From assembly GCF_000516985.1 (NCBI RefSeq), contig NW_006917097.1:2456593-2520592 (forward strand): 64,000 nucleotides of DNA, in the 5' to 3' direction. The notes below the pieces were generated by a model that worked only from the letters and a program-made list of their open reading frames with translations, did not search any database and had not been told where the DNA came from. This document shows, piece by piece, positions 35,210 through 47,701 of this stretch. The position numbers were made by a program, and so were the translations under genes. This DNA comes from Pestalotiopsis fici W106-1 (lineage: Eukaryota > Ascomycota > Sordariomycetes > Amphisphaeriales > Sporocadaceae). Positions within the stretch are counted from its first letter, which is position 1; every line of letters begins with the position of its first letter.

Positions 35210-37525
35210 AATGAAGAGACTTATTGTGCTGAAAATAATTCCTTGTCGACTATAAGCTGAAGTCGTTATATTCTTGGGTATTTGATTCAAGCTGGGCTCA
35301 AGGTTTTGCGGCGTGGCGTGGCTGATAGGAGAAGATGTCCTAATGTAGAAGGTGATGAAGCAATAATAGTATACAGCTTCCTCCATACCCGGGGGGCCAT
35401 CGTCATGTTTATATAGACATGTTGATATCACGACATGACCCAGCAGCTTCCACAATCCACCGGAAAGACGAACCGTCTAGCCGTGACCTAGAAGCATCTC
35501 GCGATTTCGCCGTTGATGTAAGCGAAGCCATGCAGCGAAGACCAGTGCCGGTCTTACGATGGTCTCCGGGCTACGTGCTGATGGCAGACGCACGCCAAGC
35601 CTCGTGAGGCTGACCAGCCCTCCCAATTGACCGGTAACGGTTCCTAGGTCCTGGCCAGTGATGCCTGCAAAGCTGGGAGGAAAACCTGGATACAGACATC
35701 CTGGTACCCTTGACAGTATTGGATCGCCAGGAGGATTCTCAACGTAATGGCAAGGTGAATGGCTGAGACGTCGTTGGAATATCCATCACAGCGTGCCTTG
35801 GCCCTCGATACTGCGAAGGTATAGTCTCCAATTTTTGACTATACGAACGAATAGTTCGCAGCTGTAATGTAACTTCGGCTGCATCGAGCAGCAAAAAATT
35901 ATCGTTGGGCTAGACCCTCTTATCGGGTTTGTGCGGATGGAATTGCATATGATGCGGGCTTTTTCTTGATGGGAATCCACGTGGATGCAGCTCGCCTATG
36001 TTTGGACCCTGCGATGCTCATGTCGATAGTCGTGCCCACAACTCCGCGGGCTGACTGACATTGATGCCGCGCATTCGTTGGAAAGAATCGTACGCAGTGG
36101 CATCAAAGGCATCCCCCCTATTCAACCAGCAGTCGCCATTGAGCGGCGGATGTCATTTGCGGCATCACAAAGTCATATTCCACCATCAAGCCACCTCGAT
36201 CCTGAGTTGCTGAGTAAGTGGATTTTTCCACACAGGAGCTCGACATTGTCAGATGCCAATCTCCCTCCTGGGCGGCCCCCGGGAATCTCGCCGAGTCCGT
36301 TTTCTTTCGCGTGGGAAGCGAGCCTGTTCTCACCTGCTCACCGACCCTCTTGCCCACTCAGAAGACGAGGGCCGGTCGGAGGCTTGGGTGGCAGGGATGT
36401 AATTCCTAGCTTCCAGGTCCGGAGTGTCAATCGGGTGATCGCAGGAGGCCCCCAGAGGAATGATTGAACTGCTGTGGCGCAACAACATACATGGCCGATA
36501 TGCAGGAGAACAAGTTTATTTATCGCTCTTTGCATATTTCAACGACCTTCTCCGATCAGTAAGATGGTCGGTCTGGCGGCTGCAGGCTATTTCTTACGCG
36601 AAACGAGATGCGTTGTTAGTTGGGTTACATGGTTCCTTTGTCGGGAGCTGCCGAACGAACGACCTGAAGCCTGGAGCTCGGAGTCTTGGCCGGTCAAGGG
36701 GGGAGCCATGGGTGGGATACCACCTGGATGCCTTTCTTGGCATGCAGAATATCAAATTTCACCTTCCAGGCTGACGCTCGCTCGCCGCTGAAGCAACTTA
36801 TCTCTTGATCCCCGTCATCAACAAGATTAAACATATTTTTAGACTTTTTTTCGTCGCAGTCTACAGTCACTGCCGAAATTAATGGTTCGGCCTCGACTTC
36901 ATTGGCACTTCTGTTCAGGCCGATGCAACTGGACGTCCGGCGTAAATATGTGCATTGGCTCGGGCTATAGTCCACCGGGCCAGCTCGCATAACGTCCGAA
37001 AACACCCGTCCCGCAAGCATCTCGTCCCATCTTCCTCCGCTGGGAAGATTTGTAGATGTACAAACGTAGACGTAGAAGTTATGCCGGTCAGAATATCGTT
37101 GCATTTACTCAAGTTGTCGCTTCACGTCATGTCGCGATAAGCACCTGCTCAAATGCTGTATAATCCGCTCCCTACGGTGCACATGTCATCACCTTTGTCG
37201 GCCCGTGTTTGCGGTGTCGCACAGTATATGACGAGCATTACTAGGATCCAATGCCTGGATGATGTGAGACTACCCACTTGTGGCTTTTGAGGCTTGTTTA
37301 AGCCAGTTCATCATTGGTCGAGGCAAGTGGCTGTTGTTTAACCTTGCCATTCTGTCGAGTTCCTGGCATAGATCTGATCGAATGGGTTGTGATAGATGAG
37401 ATTGATTTATCTCTCTCCCCATCATGTGCAGGAAACGGCAAATTCGAAACACGTAGCCATGGCCGAGAGATGCAAATTTGGGTATTACTTGACTAATGGG
37501 TATCAATGTGCCGCAAATGGCCACT
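35210..37525. other. Intergenic region (2.3 kb)
   Basis: No supported gene. Several short frames exist on both strands without ATG context, motifs or splice-linked partners. Confidence 0.5.
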
Positions 37526-39848
37526 TTAAAGACTTGAAATATCAAGACCATCAACTTTACCCAGGAAGTCGCCTTTGGCACCCTTGAGCAATTCATCGAT
37601 ATCGACCAAGCCGGAAGTAATGTACTTTTCGCTAACGCCGGTATTGACGCGCTGCGCCAAGAGAGCCTTGAGCTCCCCCTTCATGGCGCCTAGCTCGGCT
37701 TTTGTCAAGGACCTGGCTTCGTCCTGCTTCTTCTTTCGTCCTCCGCCCCGTCCACCCCATTTCCCGGCCTTTTCCAACTCTTCGCTGTCGTAATCGACGC
37801 CTAGTTCTTCGGCTGCGTTGCGCATCCAGTCGTCTTCTTTGCTGCCTTTTTCTTTTGCCAAAGTAGAATCGGCAATCTTCTTGGCCAGAGTGACTCGTTG
37901 TTTTAGACGACCGGCAAGTTTGCGATCCATGTCAACCGTCTGAACGAAATGGTTCTTGCCCATGCCCTTGTCCGAATGCACCTTGGCAATGAGTCGTCGT
38001 GTAGGAACAACTTCCTCGGGGGCGCAGAGTAAAATACTGACACCAGTTCTTTCGGCACGAGCCGTTCTTCCTGACCTGTGCACATATGCGTCGGCGGCCC
38101 TGGGCACATGATAATGAATTACAAGATCCACGTTGGGAATATCTAGACCACGGGCAGCGACATCGGTCGCAACCAATATAGATCCCTTGCCCTTGGGCGC
38201 TTCCGAGAACCTTTCAATGGATCTTAATCGCGCTTTCTGGGCCATTTGAGAATGCAAGGGAAGACTGCTCAGGTTGAGGTTTTGTAGCATTGGCGTGATG
38301 CGGCGTGCTGCGCTGATCGAGTTGGTAAAGATCAAGGTCCGAGCGGTCGGGTATAACAAGAGAACCGTGTAGAGATACAAGTCCTGCGTGCTGTCAGTGG
38401 TGTGGATGCCAGGTGACGCCGTGAATGATACATACCTTTTCCATTGCACCGCACTCCACGAGACCTTCCTTCAGACCCTCGGCCATCTGGGAGATGGGGT
38501 TGACATCCACAAACTTTGGCCGTTCTTCGCGAAAGTTGAGTTTCCTGAGGAGATACTCCATAGAGTCATCCTTATTCATCAGCCCATACTTGCCCTTACC
38601 AGCAAGCTTTTGTTGCAGACCTTTGTGGAATGTGGCAGAAAACACTAGCGTTTGTCTGGGCGTAGGCTCACGCTCCTCGACATCTTCCTCGTCTGCTTCG
38701 TATCGATCTAGAGCATCAAACAATTGCTCCGCCTCCTTGAAATGGCCCTCGCTCAGGAGTCGATCGGCTTCATCGACGACGAGGAAACCAATACTCTTGA
38801 ACTTGCCCATAAGTTCCGAGCTTGAACTTAGAACTTCCCACAATCTACCTGGAGTGCCGACCACAATATTGGCCTTTGACAGTTGTCGTTGCTGCTTGAG
38901 GACCGACAGACCTCCTGTAACAGAACACACAAATGGTGAGTTTGGAAGGCCCTGGCACAAAGCCTTGATATGGTCGGTGAGCTGATGGGCCAATTCTCTG
39001 GTCGGAGACAAAATCAAAGCAAGCGGGCCATTGTTTTCAGTCGCCCCATCTTCCTGATTCTCAAGCCATCTCTCCACAATGGGAATGGCGAAGGCCAAAG
39101 TCTTTCCAGAACCGGTCGAAGCCTTGCCAATAACATCATGGCCAGCCAAGACGTGTGGAATCGAGGCGGCTTGAATGGTAGTTGGTTTCGAGAACTTGAG
39201 TTTCGCAATAGAGGAAATCAATGCCGGAGAAAGTTCCAATGGTACCCAGGCGGATGCATCAAAATCGTCTTGCGGCGCATCGACATCCTCAAGGGCAGCA
39301 AAGACGTTGCTCTCGAGTTCAGGGTCCTTTACTGCTTGGCTCGCCTTCTTGGCCTTCTTTTCCGCTTTTGTCTCTTTCTTGTTCGCGACAGATTCATCAG
39401 CGGTCTTTGGTTCTGGCGCTGAGGGCTTGCTGGCTCCTGTTTCCTTGCTGGCCGGCGCTACTGGCTCGTCATCAAAGCCCTCGAACTCATCGCTCTCGTC
39501 GCCGGCGGCGTCACTGGCAGCTTCTGATTGCGTGTCAAATGCTCTCTACAAAATTGTCAGCATCTGCCCTCATGGTACAAATATGCCACGACTTCGTACA
39601 AATTGAATAATATTGTCCTCATTCTTGTAGACTTCAACATCGTCCACCTCCTCCAGTCCGTAAAAGCCTTCAGCATCATTGAGCATGTCGGGAAGCTGGG
39701 AAGTGCGCCATCGTAGCGAATCGAGGGCAACGGTCCGGCGAGCCTTTTGCGATGATTTCTTTGGCTGCACTCGAATCTTTGGCTTTTTGGACTGCTTTTG
39801 TGATTCACCAGTGGCGGCAAGTTTTCTCTTGTTCTTGGGTCCCTCCAT
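37526..39848 (-). CDS. MAK5: DEAD-box RNA helicase Mak5
   Basis: Three exons (39848-39600, 39545-38436, 38383-37526; introns of 54 and 52 nt) encode 738 residues, close to yeast Mak5. A basic nuclear N-terminus and acidic spacer precede the helicase core: Q-motif region WVPLELSPALISSIAKLKFSKP...TTIQ, motif I ASTGSGKT, Ia PTRELAHQ, Ib TPGRLWE, II VDEADRLL (DEAD), III SAT, V TDVAARGLDIP, VI HRSGRTAR. The RSIERF and SSLPLHSQMAQKARLRS stretch and the C-terminal DDWMRNAAEELGVDYDSEE are Mak5-specific. Mak5 acts in the nucleolus in 60S ribosomal subunit assembly. The ATG at 39848 is the first in frame. It shares a 415-bp divergent promoter with TRM7, another translation-machinery gene. Confidence 0.95.
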
Positions 39849-40263
39849 GGCGGCGTCGGTGACCAAATGTGAAAGTCGCGTGCTGGATCTGTTTGAACTT
39901 TACGATGATTGTCCTAGGCCAGACGCTCTCTGGAGCCTCTGCTTCCCAAAATTTTTGGCGCGCAAATGCACTGATAGCGATAACAACTTGGAGCTACGTA
40001 CTGACGGAAATCAATGCCCCGCCATGGGATCACCGAGTTGCGCACTGGAACCCCTGTAAACATGCACTGGCCGCAGCTTAAATCTTTTGAGCCTAAGAGA
40101 TACGTACCTGGGCGACGGCCGCAATGTGATTCGCTGAAAAATTGCTGAGAGAAAAGCAGCAGGGACGAGCCACCAGCCCAATAACCCCAAAAGTTTGAGG
40201 ATTTATTTGTATGCATCGGTCATAATTTTCCTACACAAAGGAGAGTAAAAAGAGAGGGAGAAA
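39849..40263. promoter_or_regulatory. Divergent promoter between MAK5 and TRM7
   Basis: The 415 bp between the two ATGs must serve both genes. No TATA box at a useful distance; nothing else recognised. Confidence 0.6.
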
Positions 40264-41520
40264 ATGGGAAAATCGTCCAAGGACAAGCGCGATGCCTATT
40301 ATCGACTCGCCAAGGAGCAGGGCTGGCGAGCACGCAGCGCTTTCAAATTGCTCCAACTAGACGAAGGTGAGTGAGGGCTCTCACGATGAGAAGAAAGACC
40401 AAGATCTACGTACTCTGGGAATTCTGACCCGGCCGCAGAATTCGATCTCTTTGCCAATGTGACCCGGGTCGTTGACCTGTGTGCTGCACCTGGTAGTTGG
40501 TCCCAGGTACTCTCAAGAGTGCTGATCAAGGGCGAGAAATTTGGCCGTGCTGCATGGGAGGACCGGGAAGCAAAGTTCAGACAGCAGATGTTGAATGTCT
40601 TCAGCCCCGGCGTCACCGCCACACAAGAAGTAGCCAGGGCGGACTCGGATGAGCTCAAGCCTCGAAAGGACGTCAAGATTGTCGCCATTGACTTGCAACC
40701 CATCAGTCCACTGCCTGGCATTATCACACTTCGCGCCGACATTACACATCCTGCCACAGTCCCGCTCCTCCTAAAAGCTCTTGACCCGGACTATGAACCC
40801 AGCAAGAAAAACCAACAAGCAGCTCAGCCCGTCGATCTAGTCATTAGCGATGGCGCCCCCGATGTGACGGGGTTGCACGACTTGGACATCTACGTTCAGT
40901 CTCAACTCCTTTTCGCCGCGTTGAACCTGGCATTATGTGTCCTCAAGCCAGGCGGCAAGTTCGTGGCCAAGATATTCCGAGGAAAAAATGTCGATGTTCT
41001 CTACGCACAATTGAAGATCTTCTTTGAACACGTATATGTCGCAAAACCAAGATCTTCTCGAGCCAGCAGCGTCGAGGCCTTTATTGTCTGCTTGAACTTT
41101 CAGCCGCCCAAGGGCTTCTCTGCCAGCCTCGAAGAGCCGCTCGGAGTTGGTCATCGCCTCTCAAACATGATGACTGAACGGTCGAGCATGCTCCCCATTG
41201 TTGCGCCAACTCTACTTCAGAGCCAACAGTCTGGAGCGTGGGATGTGGCACCGGTGTTTACCAGGGTTGAAGACCAAGATGGGATCGCCGAGGTCGAAGT
41301 GGAAGATGTCAGCGTGCCCGAGGGCAACCACACCCGATGGATCGCACCTTTTATTGCATGCGGAGATCTTTCTGCCTTTGACTCCGATGCCTCGTACAAA
41401 TTACCGCCAGGACATGTGTCCCTTGATCCAGTTCAACCGCCCACGGCCCCTCCATATAAACGAGCGCTGGAAATGAGAAAGGCTAAAGGTGGTGCTTATG
41501 GAAAGACCACAACCAAATGA
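40264..41520 (+). CDS. TRM7: tRNA (ribose-2'-O)-methyltransferase Trm7 (FtsJ family)
   Basis: Two exons (40264-40366, 40439-41520; intron GTGAGT...GCAG) give 394 residues. It begins [24 protein letters not shown], the classic Trm7/FtsJ N-terminus. The SAM-binding motif is [13 protein letters not shown]. The K-D-K-E catalytic tetrad is visible: Lys28, Asp in [11 protein letters not shown], Lys in FVAKIFRG, Glu in [10 protein letters not shown]. Trm7 methylates the 2'-OH of anticodon-loop nucleotides 32 and 34 of certain tRNAs, with partner proteins Trm732 and Rtt10/Trm734 in yeast. Compared with yeast (about 310 residues) there is an insertion after the SAM motif and a longer C-terminal region, as is usual in moulds. 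Cytosolic. Confidence 0.95.
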
Positions 41521-42429
41521 GCAAAGAGACAGTTACAAAGAGTCACCATGTGTTTTGAGGGGAGATGTGAGTTCTCAATATTGAGTCACTCACCCATGCT
41601 TGATTGTCTCGGATGAGACGAGCAAGCCAAGATCCATTGCCCCTGAAACCCTAGACATTTTCGAAAAATGTTTGGAAATCATTCATGCAGATAGAGATGG
41701 CAAAGCCACCAGAGCGTGCTGACATTTTCGCTCATCTGCGCTGGACAGATTCAAGATGACTGTCCGCGTCTCGTGCTCTCAATGCAAACCGGCATCCCTG
41801 GAAGAAGATGCAAAGACGTCTTGAACCTCCAAAAGGATTCCGATATCGACCTAGTCATGGCATATCAATATGCCGGGCGTTGAAGGTATCTCTATGCTGA
41901 AGCGAAACATATCAAGCCAAGTTCCTCATTCGGATTATGTCCTGGGGCAACTCACAGAACCACGATTACGTCCCTCGTCTAGTCAAGCATATTGATCACG
42001 AGCCACTGGCAGAGACATCAGACCGTACGGCAGTAAGGTTCTCATGTCAACGATATTGAACTAGGAAGGAAGGGTTTGGAAGAAGCCTTGGGACTCGAGA
42101 ACAGGTACAGAAACTGGGGGGGGGGAAAAAAAGGGGGGGGGGGTTCAAGCATGAATTCGAAGACACTTAATCATGGCCCTTTTGACACCGATCAATCATC
42201 TGCAATTCTCGGTGACAGTGACGACATTTGCAAGAGACGACCGAGACCTTGGTACAAAATCTAACATGCCAGCATGGGTTCAACATTTGTAGAAGGATTG
42301 TCTGTTGATCTCCAAAACATTTTGAAGATTGATATTGACAATTTTTCAAGGTGACAATTAAAACAGGGTATCTAATGCACATGACGGAAACCAGCGAGGT
42401 GAACACCATCGCAACGCATAAAAACAAGA
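41521..42429. other. Convergent intergenic region with G/A homopolymer block
   Basis: 3' ends of TRM7 and of the 7TM gene. No gene. Contains G10-A7-G11 at 42116-42143. Confidence 0.6.
42116..42143 (+). repeat. G10-A7-G11 homopolymer block
   Basis: Ten G, seven A and eleven G in a row. Could form a G-quadruplex on the plus strand, or mark an uncertain base-call region. Confidence 0.85.
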
Positions 42430-43938
42430 TTAAGCGGCATTGGACTCGGTGACTTCCCAGTCCTGCTCAACGAGGATACCAAAAGTACCGAGAAACACAG
42501 CACCGGAAGCCGACATGGCCCGTTGCCGGTCGCTTGTAATGGTCGTCTGAACGCCCACGCCATGGGCTCCGTGCGGCAAGCCAAAGTGTAAAGACTCGGT
42601 ATTCTCGCGCAGATTTGGGTTGGGTCGCAGCGGGGCCTCCGAGGTCGACTCCCTCCATCCTCCTTTGTTTTGGACCGCCGCCGTAGTGGATGTCCTGCTC
42701 GAGGTTGTTGTGATGTCGCCCTCCTTCCTGATATCAATGCTGCTTTGTCCCGTCGAGGACCCGCCCTGCATCTCGCATTCAAACCCGGCAACGACTAGGT
42801 CCCTCTGGCTTCCGCTCGTTACGGGTCTGGCCCTCGATCCAAAAGTGCTAAAGGGGCTGGCTCTCTTTGCAACTAGTTGACGTCTCGGTGCACTGGTGCC
42901 GAAAACGGGCACCTTGCGGCTGATGAGCAGACGTATCGTCGCCAATGCCGCAGTGGCTATGCCGGCGCACATCTCCATGAGCGACCAGATGCCCGAATTG
43001 ACGATTCCGTTCGTGTCAAGGTCGTGTAAACTCGCCATTCGACCGATTGTGATGGCCGGAACACTATATCGAAGAAAATCAAGTTCGTTAGCACATATTC
43101 GCTTTTCATCATGTTACCAAGAAGGAACAAGTAATCTCTGACTTACATTCCTCCTACGGCGAATATGCCAAAGATGGCCCATTTTTGCCGCGTACGAAGC
43201 TTCAAGTTCCAGATGGTGGGAATCGGGAGGACGAGGACGACAATATCAATAACAAGCGTTCCGGCGGCGTTGACGTAAAAGAAGCCCGTCGTGGACCCAA
43301 TCTTGCTCGTGATGTTGCACGTCGACTTGATCGACTTGTCCCAGAACCCGGCGACCGGATTGCAGCTGAACATGAAGCCAAAGACCTGGAAAGCGTACCA
43401 CGCCCCCGTCAAGACAATGCACACCCAGTAGGCGATGCGCATGGCCTTGACGTTACGAAACACTCGCAGGTACTGGAAGAGGTAGGTCCACTTGATGAAG
43501 AGCGTGCCGACATTGTAGACCAGCTCGTTGACCCAAAACAACTGTCGTGTATGATATGAGTATTGGTCTCGCAGTCAAACTGAGAAAATGTCAAAGTTGG
43601 CTCTCGAGAACTCACGAGGAGAAAATTCTTGGCATCGGCCCGTGTCCACCTCTCAATGTTGCCGCTGGCATACCAAGTCGCATATATGCTCAGCGTAATG
43701 TACATGCCCAGCGTGCACAGCTTGATTGGTCACATGTCAGTTTTGGTCTTTTTCTCCATGAGATTATACTAACCAGTGAGACAATGGCCATCAAGTCGTC
43801 GACGCCGACCGATCTCGTGACAAAATACCGAGTATACATGCGAGCCGCCACTGACACGATGGAAAGGAAGCAACCGGCTGCGCCGATCCCGACGGCGCTC
43901 TTCCAGTGGTCGCTATCGCTCTCAAAGTGAACCATCAT
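42430..43938 (-). CDS. Rhodopsin-family (PTH11-like) seven-helix membrane protein
   Basis: Four exons (43938-43774, 43720-43616, 43541-43147, 43063-42430) encode 432 residues; all joins keep frame. Seven helices cover about residues 12-275: GIGAAGCFLSIVSVAARMYTR, a second carrying VGVDDLMAIVSL, then LGMYITLSIYATW, ELVYNVGTLFIKWTYLFQYLRVF, IAYWVCIVLTGAWYAFQVFGF, FFYVNAAGTLVIDIVVLVLPIP and WAIFGIFAVGGIVPAITIGR. The CNPVAGFWDKSIKSTC loop and the DIVVLVLPIP helix are hallmarks of the fungal rhodopsin-domain family (often called PTH11-like GPCRs). There is no CFEM domain. The C-terminal 150 residues are cytosolic, Ser/Thr/Arg-rich and likely phosphorylated. Ligand unknown. A polyproline upstream ORF overlaps its start codon. 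Confidence 0.9.
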
Positions 43939-43961
43939 GGCGGCGGCGGCGGCGGCGGCAT
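43935..43961 (-). promoter_or_regulatory. Upstream ORF encoding Met-(Pro)7, stop overlapping the 7TM start codon
   Basis: Reading minus strand from 43961: ATG, six CCG, CCA, TGA. The TGA shares two bases with the main ATG (43938-43936), and a second in-frame Met follows at once. Consecutive prolines are known to slow ribosomes and need eIF5A; use of the uORF depends on the transcript including it, which is not shown here. Confidence 0.55.
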
Positions 43962-46850
43962 TCGCAGAGGCCGAAAGAAAGAAAGAAGAATTGAAAACCT
44001 CCTCCTCTTTTCTGTTTTCCTTTTGTAGCTCTCGTCACAAGCCGTTGCCGTGTTGTTCAAGGGGTAGCCAGAAACAGCGAGTGCTCAATTTGTATCTCCA
44101 AGTTCTCGCAACATGATGTGATATCTCCTCTTGAGGGAGAATAATTCTTGGTCAGATGGAGGAATTCCGTTATCTCGTCGTTTTTGCTCGGCTCGAATCA
44201 AAGAGGCGCTTATTGTGGGTGGTGTATAGGCATCTAAAGGGGCCCAAACTCAAATGATCAACCTTTAGGACGTCTGAAAACGGCACGGTGCACCAATAAT
44301 ATAGGAGCCGGGGGGTGGTGCAAAGGCTTGAGGCAAGGAAGGGGGAGGGAAAAAAAAAGGGACAAGACAATGCGGACGCATTGACCAGACAATTGATGAT
44401 CACCATGACTTTTTCAGCTTTTCTGGCTAACAATGCTTCAGACTGGGAACGAGCACAGGACTGAGGGCTAGGCAATGGTGCTGGGGAGGGTGAGAAGGGT
44501 GTGATGGTTGCACCTCTTCATGCGGGCGTATATGAGCGTTACGGGCTTGGTGTCCCCGTTGGGGTAAGGGCGCCGACGCAGGAACTCCACCATTGCCCGA
44601 GTTGCACCAGTTATTAGACGGCAAAGCGCGGGTAAGGTGGTCAGGTCAAGGCTCGGAGGGGGAGTGAGGAAAGAAATCTCTGTCTCTTTTTGTCTATGTA
44701 ATCCCGTATTACAGAAGCACTAATAACCATGACAGGCGTCATGTATGGCAGGAATCTGACATTGACATCTTAACTCGAGCTTGATATAACCCGCCCACCT
44801 TTGTCTCAGTATAGTCAGGGACCAGGCCGTCCAAACCGGGCTCCGAGTCGCCCGTCTCTCAAAATGGGATTCAAAAATACTGCTCGCCTGTCCATGAATA
44901 GATTGTTATCAGAGACCTGCGATTATAATTACCCCAGAGTAGAAATTTACACGCTCGCTAGCCGCCATGTGCATGCAAACAAGAAGCCGGAGACTACCAA
45001 CCTTAAACAGGTCAAAAGATCGAGGCGCTTCGACTTCTTCTCCGCAATGGAGATGGGGGAAATTTTTAAAGGTTAATTCCCGGATGGGCAGGAGGCCGGA
45101 ATGTCCAACCTGCAGAGCCGTGAGTGGATTTGCTCCACTTTTGCCCTGAATGCTTGTTTGTTCGTGCCTTGCTTGAATCTTTTGACAGCGACGACCATCG
45201 CTAAAAACCTCAATCAGTCAAGTGTCAAACGTCCCAGTCATTTTGAAAAGTTCCCAATCTTATGTGATTCACATACTTTGTAGAGGCCAGTTCCGTCACA
45301 CATGCAAACATAAAGCACATCATTACGCTCAGACACTCAGAGAGGCAAATCGCAATGATCAATTGATAGTACACACTCGTATGTGGTGGCACAACGAGGA
45401 CTATCCATGCTTGGCGCGTGGCAAAGAAAGGACCTCGAGGACCCCCTTTGGACTTGGCGATAACCTCCCCCTGGACTGTACTTGCAATAAGGCTGTTTTG
45501 TCCATCTTCCAGAACTTTGCGTGTGCCGTTAAAGTAAGCAGCTCGCCCTTCTGCCCCGCATCATTCTCACCATTGTCAACAACTTGTCGGCCGAATGCAA
45601 CAAAGGCCGATCCGCAAACTTCGGCATTTTCCTTGGAATCTCCTCATCAAGAGCCAATGATATTGGCAGGATTTTGATTGACTGAACGCTGGCAAGCTGG
45701 CTCCATAAAGCTGTCTGGTCGAGTTACTTTTTTCAGGGGGTCTGAGGGGTGTATCGTACTTTGCCGAGCGGATAAAGTGGTCTGGATCCTCGAGTAGGCA
45801 GCGCCTGTGGGGGAAAAGTGGTGCATGTTTTTCTTCTCCTGCTGCTGGCAGTCAGTCAAGGTGACGAAATAAACGTCCCTGCGCTTGTACGGTTACATTT
45901 TGCTGGTCTCTTATTTTTCTTTCTTTCCTTCTTTTCTTATTTTACATGCCTTCGTTTCGCAGCCGAGAGAGACGTGGGAAAAGGCCCCCCCGTCGGCGCT
46001 CATTGCCAGATTGGTCCAATTTTAAGCCTTTGGGGGTCCCGCATGCCATTGTTGGTTCGGGACAGGCAGTCCATGACGAGAGTAAGACTCATGAATACTA
46101 CCTACCAAGGGACAGCTTGTGCCAATTCGCCAGTGCTTCTAAACTATGGCTTGTTCTTAATCATTTATATATATTAGCGATTAGAATAGCAAGAAGGAGA
46201 ATATCATTGCAACAAGGACCTGGAATAGGGCCGTGTCGACGGGCACATACTCACATAGTCTCCGATGGGTCAAGTTCACGCTTCACATTTGTGTATACGT
46301 GGGTGCTGGTTGGTGCTTGAGTTTATTAACGGAAGTTTCTGGCAAGTACATAATTCTCTCCTGAGCCACTGTGAAGGGGAAGATGAAATCGAGGAAACGT
46401 GAGAAAGCTGTCTTGGTTGATCCTGAAGACCAACAAAACAGATGTGATGAAGAGGTATATAATATACCCGAGTAGATGATCTGCGGTGGGTACTGACTAC
46501 ATCAGTGCATCACTAGGTGAATTGAGCAAGTCTAGAGGTGATGAATCGGAATTGCTGGCTGTATATTTGACCTGCACCATGGTCTGATGTTGAAAGTTGC
46601 GTGGCCCATCCACGGGGATACCCATTGTTGCAATGACAGGAGGATGAAACTGAACAAGAGGAACGGGCGGTGGTCCATCGAGTGGTTTCGGCCTAAACAC
46701 GATTCATTTCGTGGTCAGTAGGCAAGATAGATTTTGAAGAAGAGTGAAAAGGAAAAAGAAGAAGAAGAGAACACGCAAGGATATTCTAAATGGTTCGAAG
46801 TATTTTGAACCTCAAAACACTGCATTACAGTATTAGCCTCCAGGCCAATA
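43962..46850. other. Gene-poor region (2.9 kb)
   Basis: No supported gene. Only short frames with alternative starts. The first 100 bases are the leader of the minus-strand 7TM gene. Confidence 0.5.
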
Positions 46851-47698
46851 CTATAGTACAGGGACAATAAGAGTGACTGGCAACGAACGCAGGACTTGCT
46901 CGAGTATTTCTTGGCCCTTTACTAAAAGCCCAGAGTACCAGACTTTTGGTTTGTCGATCGGAAATACGTGGCGAAGATCCCGACGTCTAGCTGTGCAACT
47001 CGCCTCCTCGTTGCTTGCTCGAAGAGCCCCACGCAGCCCATGGCGATATATCGCCCGTAATTGTTCGACAGGCAAGATGAGCTCGTATACGGTCTGTTCG
47101 ACCGAGACGTCGGGGAAGCATACCACATATTGGTCGTAGAAATCCATTTGCGACTCTTCATCTTCGAATTGCGCCACAAACTTCTTTCCCAGGCTGGACC
47201 GTGACTTCTCCGATGCCACAGCCGGCGCTGATGGGTCGGTGTCATCGAAGTCAGAGCAGGAGACAACGTCTGACACACCTGTTTTGAGGTAAGCACGAGT
47301 TCCCTCAACCACACCTTCGTCCCCATAGATACCCATGATGAATGTAAACCTGTTTGCTTCGATGACAAGCCGACAAGTACCGTAGGAGGTAAATTCACAA
47401 GGAGAACCGCGCTTTATAGAATATGGTAGCTCGGCTGACATCTGTGGGGGGCCCAAGAATAGATGATGAAAAATGTCACACGTAATATTTCCAAGTATTC
47501 AACCATGATACTTATACTTATACCAAAACAAAATCGAAAGACAGGTACCTGGACGGCATCAATGAAACTCAACCCATACATATGATCCAACCATTCACTG
47601 ATTTTCCAGCTCGAGTTGTTCACCAAGCGGCGCGTGGCTGTGCCTGACTCAACCTTGGTATTATCTCGGCCACTTGCTCCAACTTGCACACGTGTTGA
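46851..47698 (-). CDS. Unrecognised protein, 5' end unresolved, possibly decaying
   Basis: Exon 47441-46851 joins in frame to 47698-47549 through a 107-nt intron (CAG/GTACCT ... CACAG/ATG). The combined 246 residues look coding: ATRRLVNNSSWKISEWLDH, then LPYSIKRGSPCEFTSYGTCRL, an acidic Ser/Asp middle, QMDFYDQYVVCFPDVSVEQ and a basic RRRDLRHVFPIDKPK. I do not recognise the family. The first exon runs up to a TAA at 47701-47699 with no ATG, so either an upstream exon exists or the short start at 47581 (MYGLSFIDAVQ) is used. Upstream DNA to about 48060 shows coding-like stretches in more than one frame with stops, which suggests an eroded 5' part. Confidence 0.45.
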
Positions 47699-47701
47699 TT
47701 A

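Noticed and set aside
45222..45677. 151-codon plus frame in the gene-poor 44-46.8 kb region
   Set aside because: No ATG at the start, Ser/Pro/Cys composition without pattern, no splice-linked neighbours.
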